Positions 1-7,962 of a stretch of 21,542 nucleotides of DNA are shown in pieces (the stretch's first letter is position 1; every line of letters begins with the position of its first letter). The notes beneath the pieces were generated by a model. The model was given only the letters and a program-made list of their open reading frames with translations, was not told where the DNA came from and did not search any database. This DNA is from Ophiothrix spiculata (taxonomy: Eukaryota > Echinodermata > Ophiuroidea > Amphilepidida > Ophiotrichidae): the NCBI GenBank assembly GCA_000969725.1, contig JXSR01S002225.1. One strand, written 5' to 3'. The position numbers and the translations under genes were made by a program.

Positions 1-260
1 GTTTCATCACCATGAACATGATGAACAATTTTGACATTTGACTTCAAATGACCTTTTGACCTTCGCTGCACCCCCATAAACAAGGCGCGTCGTTTGTGCT
101 TATTACGAAACCCCTCATGTCATTTCAAGTTTCATTAAAAAATACGCATAAATTATGCAAATTTGGTACTTTACATGCATAGTTTGCGTTCAAATTGTAC
201 CCAGCGCCAGTCCAGCTTCAACCCCACCTACTCACCAAATATCATCAACATAGGGCATAC
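1..260. repeat. Dispersed repeat, copy at the left edge
   Basis: This segment shares order and wording with the last ~100 bases of the window. Both run through AAATTATGC, an A/T-rich stretch, then CACCAGTCCAGC or GCCAGTCCAGC, and end in ACTCACCAAATATC. The match is in the same orientation. Upstream of the shared part are TGACCTTTTGACCTT (two TGACCT half-sites two bases apart) and an ATGCAAAT octamer at about 156. I see no coding sequence. It is probably one unit of an abundant dispersed or satellite-like repeat; the family is not recognised. Confidence 0.6.
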
Positions 261-925
261 GGTTTCCGAGATTTGCTCCGGACAAGAAATTTTAAGGAAT
301 GGTATGTCTCTTCCTGACAAATTTTCAGGCGAGAAAAAAAGGAATGTAGTTTCAATCAGACCTGTACTTTAGACAGATTTTTTTAGGAAGGGCAAAAATT
401 GAGGGGGGTAAGGCTTCTTTCAGTGAGTTGACAATACGCCATTAATTTGTTGTCAACTATTATTACACCATTTTGGGTCCAATATTTTCAATTGCCTAGT
501 AATTTCGTGATACCCACCATTGCGTTGTATTTTGGAATGATGCCAAAAACGTATAATGCATTGCGTAACACTGATACACCCCGGTGATACACACGGTGAC
601 TACAAAATACAAAAGTACGATCACGATTGGCACGTAGCGTAGCCAAGAATTTGTGGAATTCAATCAAGTACCTGGTCGGCATTCATAAAAATAGATAGAG
701 CTATATTTAGGAAGTAGTTTACATGGGACATTGGCTTAGTGAATTTATTAAAAGACGATCTAGCTCCAGGTCAAAATCTTTGGAATACGTGCATGATATA
801 GATTGAATTTGACCAAATCTTGTTTATATTAAAGAACTGTCATATATGTATTTTAAACGTGTAAAGTGGATGATTTACGCCCATTTGTATCTGTCTCCAT
901 GGCAGCTTTAAAAGTGCATACCCAG
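261..925. other. Non-coding stretch, no gene seen
   Basis: Only short chance frames occur. The first ~60 bases probably continue the left-edge repeat (TAGGGCATACGG, GAGATTTGCTCC). A small local duplication (CACCCCGGTGATACACACGGTG-like text) sits at about 577-600. Nothing else is supported. Confidence 0.5.
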
Positions 926-1110
926 GAAGAGGGGGAGCGGGTTGGCGCAACGGTAGTTCCCTCGCCTTGCACGAATGAGGTCCCGGGTTCGAGTCCCGTG
1001 CCCGGCGCTTTATGTTCATTTGTTTTTCAGTCCATACTCGCTTCCGCAGGGTTTTCTCCGGGTACTCCGGTCTTCCTCCTGCATTCAAAACTGAATTTTA
1101 AAAAACACCT
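926..1110 (+). repeat. tRNA-derived SINE (tRNA-Ala-like head)
   Basis: An internal RNA polymerase III promoter is visible: box A TGGCGCAACGG at 943-953 and box B GGTTCGAGTCC at 986-996, both fitting their consensus, with normal tRNA spacing. The anticodon-loop region CTTGCAC would give anticodon TGC (Ala). The anticodon stem and acceptor stem do not pair properly, so this is not a working tRNA gene. Downstream text (TTTTCTCCGGGTACTCCGG, then TCTTCCTCCTGC, about 1051-1081) resembles central domains seen in many invertebrate SINEs. I am not certain of the SINE superfamily. Open frames across this segment are read-through of the repeat. Confidence 0.7.
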
Positions 1111-1945
1111 TTCCGAAAGCCTAAACAAGGTGATTTTTTTAGGAAGAACGAAGCCTGAACCAAGTAGGCACATCATTTATGTGGCAGTATACAATTTGGA
1201 CTTGATTTTGTATTTATCATGAACGCCTATCCACCGATCTTTAGTCATATTAAATATCCTAATGTGGCATTGTATTTGAACAAAAGTATCAATTGTACCC
1301 TAAATACAACCCTCATACGCACATGATTGTTGTTTTCAATAGGATCTTTTTTTGTGTGGTTATCAGACTTCCAAGAAGCTCATTAACAAAGAACATTTTA
1401 TCTCTACTTGATCTTCACTTTGTTTAGATAACTCCAGAATTATGTTTCTATAATTGTCCTTATTCACTCACCAAGATGGAAGCTATAAATAGCATTTTTC
1501 TACGTCATACTGGCAGGTATAGTACGTAAGTTTTTAATTGATTGTTAATTGCATGTTGAATATACTCGCTTGTACTCCGGGAGTAACATGTTGCGAAGAT
1601 TTTAATCGTAATTGGATTTCCGCGTTTAAGTTATTAATTAGTGACTTGTTATACACACCTACAAGTAGTAGGTTTGTATTTATCAAATAATTGTTATTGA
1701 TTGAAATGTCAATTTGGGACAATTGTATAATTTGTTCCAGAGGGTATTGCTCAAAAAGTCATCATGCATAGGGCAAGAAGAATACGGGTACAGTGAAATT
1801 TATAATATGCTGGTGTCCTGTCCAATGCAATGCACCAAGGGATGCTTCCTCCTCCACCAGAGCAGAGCAAAAATGTGGTTGTGTGTGCTCTTTGCAGAAA
1901 AATAACCAGTTTTCTTGCATTTACACCTGATTATTAATTGAAATA
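1111..1945. other. Non-coding stretch, no gene seen
   Basis: AT-rich sequence between the SINE and the first MITE. Short frames (up to ~63 codons) show no recognisable protein features. I found no inverted repeat or RNA gene. Confidence 0.5.
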
Positions 1946-2362
1946 TGTGTCCCGCCATATCTAAAGGTACTTTAGGGTCGGCATAGTAAATTACGAGATA
2001 CGGGCCATTGAAGCTGAGCATAGTCAAAAATCACGTCCAAGGTCGATTTTGAATTTCATCTGAAACGTTACGACCTTTCAAGTGTATTCTATCATATTAA
2101 TCAGGTTCCAACATCGAAAACATACGACAAATGTTTTAAAAACCGAGATAAAAATCCGTTCCCCATTCAAGTTTTTCTCAGAACTATAGTTATCTGACAA
2201 CCCAATGCCTTTTACCAATTTGGATGTAACTTTGCAACCGAACATCCAATAACCAAAAGCAAGATGTCATTTTAAAGTTTAAAATATAATCTTTCAGATG
2301 AGACCAAAAAATCAATTTTCATTTTGGGATCCATAAGGTACCTTTAGATATGGCAGGACACA
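1946..2362. mobile_element. MITE family A, copy 1 (TA target, Tc1/mariner-like size)
   Basis: The ends are inverted copies: the left starts TGTGTCCCGCCATATCTAAA and the right, reverse-complemented, reads TGTGTCCTGCCATATCTAAA. Both continue into GGTAC. Left flank is TA (1944-1945); right flank is TG, probably a mutated TA. The 417-bp body has no coding capacity. A second copy at 10101-10553 aligns along its whole length, for example at GATACGGGCCATTGAAGCT and AACCGAACATCCAATAACCA. The mariner assignment rests only on the TA target and is an inference. Confidence 0.75.
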
Positions 2363-2511
2363 TGTTATCTTCTGGGAATGCATTTTGTGAGATAAAATAA
2401 ATAAGACATATTTAGCCTCATCAGTGACAGTGTCTAGCACTGCTTTCCATGAGGGTCCTCTTTCAGATTTATTTGACAGTTTAAGATGCAGGAGGAAAAC
2501 CGGCAGAAGCA

Positions 2512-2564
2512 AGTTTGTACTGGCAACCAATTCCATGTGCAATTATTGGTTGCCAGTATAAACT
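2512..2564. repeat. Near-perfect 20-bp hairpin with 13-nt loop
   Basis: TACTGGCAACCAAT (2518-2531) is the exact reverse complement of 2545-2558. The stem extends outward by six more pairs (2512-2517 with 2559-2564, one of them G-U). The hairpin is about 53 nt, close to pre-miRNA size. Pairing stops beyond 2511/2565, so a normal lower stem is missing. It may instead be a small inverted-repeat remnant. Confidence 0.55.
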
Positions 2565-3037
2565 CCCACAAAAGTTCCAGGCTCATTGGTGCAAAGCGAG
2601 GGAATTACTGCTTCCCCATTTTATATAGATATTCTACCCTCAAGTTGCTTCTTGTTTACTCTAGTGGCAAAAGAAAGTGTGCAACAGTTCACATGTCCTT
2701 GCCGGCAGGGAACATAATAAGGGGTGCAGCTATGGCTTGATGTGTTCATTTGAGCCTGGAAATGAGCTGACAACTTGGTCTTGTAGGGCCAGGATTTAGT
2801 CGATGACTTGACCTGTTGGGAAATCGGCAGATATTAACAAAATGGACATGTAGCTGTAAGGGAATGGGTATATCCCTCTAGTGACTAGGTATTCTTGGGC
2901 CAGAGAATCAACTAACAGGTGCATAATCGCACAGATTTACACAACAGCAAAACACAAAACTCATCTGTTCTTGATATTTTTATTTGGTTCACAAGCATTA
3001 CAAGATTCAGTACTGATGAAGATACAGAGGTTATCTA
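2565..3037. other. Non-coding stretch, no gene seen
   Basis: No gene recognised. The 13-mer CTAGTGACTAGGT at about 2878 recurs at about 8912, which is too short to interpret. Confidence 0.45.
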
Positions 3038-3194
3038 CACGGAACAAAGATCCAGATCAATCTGCATAGATCCAAATCATTGAGCCAGATATCTGACCAC
3101 TGAATTGCCATATCCAATCTCATGCCTGTGTAGATGCAATCTAGATGTAAAGTGGTTCACACAGATTTCGATTGATCTGGATCTTCCTTCCGTG
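3038..3194. repeat. Inverted repeat, 25-bp arms
   Basis: The left arm 3038-3062 (starting CACGGAACAAAGATCC) matches the reverse complement of 3170-3194 (CACGGAAGGAAGATCC) at 23 of 25 positions; both continue AGATCAATC. About 107 bp lie between the arms. It is probably a small MITE; I see no clear target duplication. Confidence 0.6.
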
Positions 3195-3198
3195 ACGA

Positions 3199-3251
3199 CA
3201 GCACTGCAAGAGTTGTACAAAGCCTATATTGTGCTCCCTACTGCAGTGCTG
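3199..3251. repeat. Small inverted repeat, 10-bp perfect arms
   Basis: CAGCACTGCA (3199-3208) and TGCAGTGCTG (3242-3251) are exact reverse complements with a 33-nt spacer. It lies 4 bp beyond the previous inverted repeat and could belong to it. Confidence 0.4.
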
Positions 3252-3430
3252 GATGCCATGTGATTTGGCTTGACACTTGCATTCACTTTTCAATACATTC
3301 AATGTTCTTCATCTAAAAAAAAGACTCTTCAGAAACTTTTGTAGCACAGATCAAGGTTAAATACCAATCAGTACATGATTCAATTCTATCAATGTATACT
3401 TGGAATTCATAATACATGTAATAGATTCTT

Positions 3431-3701
3431 AGGCAAAAAACATAGAACTCTGTCTCAGGTTCCTTAGGCCCAAAACCCTAGGCGCTACACATTTTTTTTA
3501 AGTCGAAAAGGCTATGCGCTTCGCGGAAATCTTTTTTTTTAAATTACGTTTTTAGGTCACTATTTCCCCCCCCCCCACCCCCCGTTTTTTATCTCTTGAT
3601 GTAAGAAAAAAACAAAAAAATCTCCTGAAGAAATGCGGTAAAATTTTTAACCCTATGCGCGCGGGAACCTGAGACAGAGTTCTTTCTTTTTTTTTTTGCC
3701 T
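3431..3701. mobile_element. MITE-like inverted-repeat element
   Basis: The terminal inverted repeats contain AGAACTCTGTCTCAGGTTCC at 3444-3463 and its reverse complement at 3663-3682. Outside this, AGGCAAAAAA (from 3431) and TTTTTTTGCCT (to 3701) extend the match with a length difference. The interior has poly-C and poly-T runs and CG-rich words (CTATGCGCGCGGG). No coding capacity and no clear target duplication. Confidence 0.6.
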
Positions 3702-4133
3702 TATGAAATGATTTTTACAGTGTATGTGCATATAATGCAAAAACAAAGACACTCTCACCCTGTGATGACATTACACATGGCTCTTAATATAAACAAATCA
3801 AATAAAAAACAATTCAATTAACTTTTTTACTTGGAATAATCTTCCAATTTGTTACCACTTCAGAACTTCAAGTACACAGCAGGAAATATACACAAATCCT
3901 GACAAAAAGCCAGAAAATGTCTCTGATCTTATATTTTTGTCCAGAGTACTGTCCAAGAAAACAACCTGACAAATCAGGCAAAAGCATGGAAATTATCATA
4001 CATGTACAGGTCTGGTGAAGTCCAAATGTCCACAGTTCAGTTTAAAGTGAATGATTCGGTTTTCCACAAGAATTAGGCGGTTTCAAAATTAAGAGAGTTT
4101 GGGAAATATAAAGTTGCAAAGTACAATGGGAGG
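3702..4133. other. Non-coding stretch, no gene seen
   Basis: AT-rich sequence with no exon-like segment, RNA gene or inverted repeat that I could support. Confidence 0.45.
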
Positions 4134-4659
4134 AAAGAAAATATAAGGATCTACCCATCATGCCTTGCTTCCCATGGATTATTTGTACATCTTGCATGAA
4201 AGGTATTACCGTTATTTTCGCCCAATAGTCCACGGATTATCTGTGTTTTATTGACAAAAAATTATCAGTGCGGATTATCTCCCGGTGCATATAATCTGAC
4301 GAACAATGAATTCAATACATCATAAATAGTAGTAATGACACATAGCACAATTACTTTCAAATTCTGATTAAGTGCAAAGCATGTGTTGTTCTTAACCTTG
4401 TTCTTTATTAGAACACCAACATATCTACTTCGCTGAGCAGATGATAAAATAAAAGTTGCATTCGTCAATAATCATGGGAGACCATATTTTGTCACATTTT
4501 TTAAAGGACGACAAATTACAAGATGTGAGAAAATGCACACTATATCAGAATTCTAGAGTAGCAGATCAAATCCAAGTTTTGACTTGACGAAACCTTTCAT
4601 GAAAACATGTACAAACAATCTCACTGAAGCAAGGCATGATGGGAAGGTCGTAACTTTTC
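4134..4659. mobile_element. MITE family B, longer member
   Basis: Inverted arms lie at about 4134-4208 and 4592-4659. Shared words include CCCATCATGCCTTGCTTC, TTTGTACAT and CATGAAAGGT. An imperfect 9-bp duplication flanks it: AATGGGAGG (4125-4133) and CATTGGAGG (4660-4668), 7 of 9 identical. The arms resemble the ends of 11646-11852 (CCCATCATGC, then TTTGTACA). The ~526-bp body is non-coding. The exact ends are uncertain. Confidence 0.55.
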
Positions 4660-5143
4660 CATTGGAGGGTTGTGGCTTCTCAGCAATGCTGTTTGTAAGG
4701 TCGTTGTGGTCTTTTCATCCAGCATTGTGACATAACCATTACTGTTGCGATCATGTAACAGAAAATTGTAGATAAGAGAGAGAAAATACATTCAAAATGC
4801 ACATCTGAAAAGGGTTATTAACTTCAACTTGGTGTGACAAGAGTCCAATATTAGTTTACAATATAGGCTTAGATGCTGTGCTAGATGGTTGTAGCTATTA
4901 AAGCTTTGCACAATTTCAATACTGATTCAGATACAGCATCTATATCTGCCATATTGCGGCAATATAAGTGTTCATCTTATTAATGTGTACTTTTTTGTTT
5001 TAATATCTTGATGACAAAGATTCTTTGAGACTGGACTGGACAATTATACCAATTAGCCCTGTCCAGTACACAGGTATAGACTTTAGGTCTGATATATGGA
5101 CCAGCCTACACAACACTCAATGCAGCGACCATTATACACTTAC
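4660..5143. other. Non-coding stretch, no gene seen
   Basis: No gene recognised. A small stem-like pair (ACTGGACA and TGTCCAGT, about 5035-5070) is present. The region could be downstream flank of the chaperonin gene. Confidence 0.4.
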
Positions 5144-5464
5144 AGGAGCTTGGTTTGATTTTTCAAAATTTAGTATTCAATGTCATATGAAGGATGACTA
5201 CTAAAGTGGTGAAAGTCTCAGGTGAATCGGTCAAAACATTTTGATTTTTTGGGCAATATTGTATTTCAAAGCAGCCTATACGTAACTGTATAATTAATTA
5301 TGGTTACCATAATTAGACACATTTTCATACATATCTCCAAAATGGTACATAGCTGAGCCATGAAATTTCACATGGGTTATGAGAAAAAAATATGACCAAT
5401 ATTTTGGTACCAAAATCTCAAAAATTTTGAAAAAAAAAAGTTGAAGCTATCGGACCATGCTCCT
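5144..5464. mobile_element. MITE family C, copy 1 (TTAA target)
   Basis: The ends are AGGAGC and GCTCCT, with the longer right end reading GGACCATGCTCCT. Flanks are TTAC (5140-5143, one change from TTAA) and TTAA (5465-5468). The reverse complement of 20516-20838 aligns along the full length, e.g. TGAATCGGT, ATGGTTACCA and GGTTATGAGAAAAA versus GATTATGAGAAAAA. The 321-bp body is non-coding. The TTAA target fits Kolobok or piggyBac families; which one is not decided by sequence alone. Confidence 0.7.
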
Positions 5465-5535
5465 TTAAGGCCATACTTTAGGCTTCTGAACGAGCTGCCA
5501 AATGGTTGATGCCACAAGTCTTTGTTATTACAGTA

Positions 5536-5669
5536 ATTCCAATGTATCTTCTAATCAATAATGGAGTCTTGGTGTTGTAAACCATCAAATGTTTAATATC
5601 ACATTCAAAAAAGTGTGGTGTGTTGATTTTTCATCACTGAGCCTCTGTTATTATGAAATACATTGGAAT
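5536..5669. mobile_element. Short MITE with TA target, near the CCT3 exon
   Basis: ATTCCAATGTAT (5536-5547) is the exact reverse complement of ATACATTGGAAT (5658-5669). TA flanks both sides (5534-5535 and 5670-5671). Similarity continues inward (CTTCTAATCAATAA against TTCATAATAACA). The size (134 bp) and TA target fit a Tc1/mariner-derived MITE. It lies 230 bp beyond the CCT3 stop codon, so it may be transcribed in the 3' untranslated region. Confidence 0.65.
5592..5597 (-). terminator. Candidate poly(A) signal for CCT3
   Basis: On the minus strand this reads ATTAAA, about 300 nt after the stop codon. It is the nearest canonical-type hexamer I found downstream, apart from one overlapping the stop. 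It lies inside a MITE, and no strong U/GU-rich element follows, so support is weak. Confidence 0.25.
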
Positions 5670-5898
5670 TATATAGATTTAACACTTGTTGCACCAAATA
5701 TTTGGTAGCTCATAAATATGTCCTAGCCCATGGCTGCTAGTTGGAATATTTTGATCATTAAGTCAAATTTGAAACTTTTACGACCGTCACTGCACATGAC
5801 TGACACAAATATTACAAGTTATGAATGCTATAAATAGAATATTCACTGGACATAAACATTGAGCAACATTAAGATGTCTCTTTAGGGAATAACATCAT

Positions 5899-6003
5899 TT
5901 AATCTCCACCAGTTGTAGGAGCAACTGCACCGGCACCCTCACGGTCTCCAGCTTTCTTGGTTCCCGATACGATATCATCAATACGTAATAGAAGCATAGC
6001 AGT
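5899..6003 (-). CDS. CCT3: T-complex protein 1 subunit gamma (CCT3), terminal coding exon only
   Basis: CCT3 is one of eight subunits of the cytosolic CCT/TRiC chaperonin, an ATP-driven double ring that folds actin, tubulin and other proteins. The minus strand gives 34 codons and a TAA stop. They encode LLLRIDDIVSGTKK followed by a polar glycine/alanine-rich tail ending in GGD. The LLLRIDDIVSG core is the gamma-subunit signature at the start of its C-terminal tail; other CCT subunits have variants such as LRIDD or LRVDN with different followers. The charged, variable tail is normal for the family. The exon opens in phase 0 after CTCATTTCAG. About 510 upstream residues are expected, and no matching exon was found in the rest of the window. 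The exon itself looks intact. Confidence 0.88.
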   Translation of the reverse strand, partial: TAMLLLRIDDIVSGTKKAGDREGAGAVAPTTGGD

Positions 6004-6036
6004 CTGAAATGAGAAAAACACAAAAAAGTGGTTTAA
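6004..6036 (-). promoter_or_regulatory. 3' splice site of the CCT3 terminal exon
   Basis: Read on the minus strand, a T-rich tract runs into CTCATTTCAG, directly before the first codon (ACT). This is a strong acceptor and supports the exon boundary at 6003. Confidence 0.8.
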
Positions 6037-6060
6037 AAGATATTCTGGAACATTCAGTGG

Positions 6061-6175
6061 TTAATCTAAAACAGTTAAGTTTAAACATGTGGTCAATGAT
6101 AAAATATCATCTAGATGGAGTAGACTCATCTAAAATGAGAAAAAAAAAATGGTTCAGAGCTTCATTTGGTTAAAT
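6061..6175 (-). pseudogene. Possible decayed duplicate of the CCT3 acceptor and exon start
   Basis: On the minus strand, a T-run and CTCATTTTAG (6130-6139) nearly repeat the true acceptor CTCATTTCAG. Exon-like text follows: ATG AGT CTA CTC, then GAT GAT ATT TTA TCA. The true exon reads ATG CTT CTA TTA, then GAT GAT ATC GTA TCG. Over 39 bases from ATG I count 26 identities. The reading MSLLHLDDILSLTT against MLLLRIDDIVSGT stays open for 22 codons, then stops at 6061-6063. AGATT-AACCA also recurs upstream of both acceptors. This suggests an old local tandem duplication of about 105-125 bp, but the length is short and chance is not excluded. Confidence 0.4.
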
Positions 6176-6179
6176 CTGA

Positions 6180-6668
6180 TAGAGAAACTGAATTAAAACA
6201 AGAGGATTGGGTCAGGACTGAAAGACTTGCTTAAACTATCATCATCCAAGCCCGTAAGCTTACTATATTGATACCAGCGTGGGATTATTGAAAGGCATGA
6301 AAAATTTACATGTATTTCTTTCTTGTGAGTTTGAAGAGTTACTTGATTTGAAGAAAAAAAACAAGTTGCATGTGAACTTATCTAGCATAAAGCATGGGCA
6401 AGGCTGACAAGTTTTGCAAAATATCCTTACAGCCTTGATTATGAAATATTCTCTCTTCTGACCGATGTAGTAAAATTCCACAAAAACATTTAAATGTCGG
6501 GGTTAGAATTCACGTTTTCTCTACTGTCCATAGCAAAAAATTTATTTCAGTAATTGAAAAGCTTTTAATACACACATTCTTCCACATAGCAAATAAAAAA
6601 CAAGATAACCTTGATTGTAATAAAATTGCTTGAATGATTTTCTCTTCAACTCTTTGTCAAAATAAAGT
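6180..6668. other. Intronic or intergenic sequence, no exon seen
   Basis: If the CCT3 exon is part of an intact gene, this is its last intron. It is AT-rich, and I saw no segment encoding the expected preceding peptide (around the family's TYKTAVE). Confidence 0.45.
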
Positions 6669-6723
6669 ATCACGTGGGTTATATAAATTTAACCAAATAA
6701 ATTCACAATAATACTGACTGATA
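6669..6723 (+). repeat. Direct repeat, copy 1
   Basis: CACGTGGGT, AATTTAACCA, AATTCACAATAA and CTGACT occur in the same order here and at 7361-7428, with small indels. The two copies flank the 6893-7253 element, about 690 bp apart. Confidence 0.55.
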
Positions 6724-6892
6724 ATTGTGTTGATTATGTTAATAATAGGGAAAAACCAAAGCAATTTACACCATTTGACTATACTGCTACAACCTTGGTC
6801 ACCGAGGTAAAAGGCAAGTTTATGTCACTTTTGCCTTATTCACTAGTCTATCTTGTCATGTTTGTGTAATATTGGTGCTATTTTATATGTTT

Positions 6893-7253
6893 CCCCCAGG
6901 GGGGCACTTAGCTATAATGGTGTACACATGCGTAAACAAAGGTTTTCAAAATACCCCCTAAACACGTTTATCAAGTAGCCTTAAAAATGACCCCTAAACA
7001 AGGATTTCACACGGTTATTCCTTTCATTTTACCCCCTTAACAAGTTTTTCTAAATAAACACCCCATAAACAAGTTTAAACCCTATGCCCTGACGGATTTT
7101 GAAAATATACCCCTTTTTGTTGAAAATCAGTGTTTTCTGACCCTTAAACACGAAACGTACGGACCGTGCCTGTTGACAAAAATAACCCCCTTTTTCCGTG
7201 TTTTTTGTTCACGCATGTGTACAACAGTATGGCTAAGTGCCCCCCCCCCCCGG
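6893..7253. mobile_element. MITE, hAT-like, with 8-bp target duplication
   Basis: ATATGTTT flanks both ends (6885-6892 and 7254-7261). The terminal inverted repeats share GGGGGGCACTTAGC, then GTACACATGCGT. The interior holds several tandem-like variants of ACCCCTAAACAAG (about 6951-7150), typical of subterminal transposase-binding arrays. An 8-bp duplication and CAGGGG-type end fit hAT, an inference. The right end has a 12-base C run, a possible sequencing or assembly weak point. No coding capacity. Confidence 0.72.
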
Positions 7254-7360
7254 ATATGTTTACATGTGTCACAATGTATTATTTGTTGGTATTTGTGGTT
7301 GATTACGCGGCTATAATTTTGCTATTTTTCAAACCAATAAAAACGGCAATGCTCTAAAAG

Positions 7361-7428
7361 GTCACGTGGGTAATAAAAAATTTAACCACATGAATTCACA
7401 ATAAATTATGCTGACTAGACTGATTAGA
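7361..7428 (+). repeat. Direct repeat, copy 2
   Basis: Partner of 6669-6723, same orientation, starting GTCACGTGGGT and containing AATTTAACCA and AATTCACAATAA. Both copies include a CACGTG E-box. Confidence 0.55.
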
Positions 7429-7809
7429 GTAGAATAACAAGAAATCATTCCTATTTTTATTCCCATCTTTCCCCCTAGATTACTTCACTGCAGTTTGGGA
7501 TTGGGAAAATCCCAAACAAACCACAAAATTTACGTCACACCCTTCTGAAAGTACTACCATCAATTCATTGCACTTTCTAAGAGATGTATTCACTAACAAT
7601 GATTTTTTTTCAACCAGCATTTCCCCTTAATTTTATCACTTTTTATTTGAAAAAAATCATTTTTATTTGGCAATGCACTGGTAGGTACATTTTGTGGAAA
7701 ACATTGGCATTCCACTGTGAAAATGGTTCAGTTTATTAATTCACTTTAGTGCAGTGAAATTTTCATGCTTTATAATAACACTGAAGATCTGTTAATAAAT
7801 GTTTCACTA
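7429..7809. other. Non-coding stretch, no gene seen
   Basis: No gene recognised. TGTGAAAATGGTT (about 7717-7729) has a partial inverted match near 7955-7975, so the next element may extend leftward. Confidence 0.4.
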
Positions 7810-7962
7810 AATGGTCTTTTCAGAGCCTGTCGATATGCATTGCACGACGACCATCGACGCGCAGTCTTTTACACATGCTATTCTTTGTGCATGGCGCGTG
7901 TAAAGACTGTACGTCGATGGTCATCGATTGATACATATCGACAAGACTCTGAATAAACCATT
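7810..7962. mobile_element. Long hairpin / fold-back MITE
   Basis: The two halves are inverted copies almost to the centre. Shared words include CTGTCGATATG, ACCATCGACG, AGTCTTT and TACAC, with outer TTCAGAG/CTCTGAA and AATGGT/ACCATT. TTTCAC occurs just outside each end (7802-7807 and 7965-7970), a possible 6-bp target duplication. The arms are ~70 bp with few mismatches. RNA from this locus would fold into one long hairpin. The superfamily is not recognised. Confidence 0.65.

Noticed and set aside
926-1010. Functional tRNA-Ala gene
   Set aside because: Boxes A and B are good, but the acceptor and anticodon stems do not pair; it fits a SINE head better.
866-1222. 118-codon plus-strand open frame and the overlapping minus-strand frame
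   Set aside because: Both read through the SINE; such frames recur wherever this type of repeat occurs.
7238-7253. Long C run as a biological signal
   Set aside because: It is the end of a MITE with G/C-rich termini and may include sequencing slippage.
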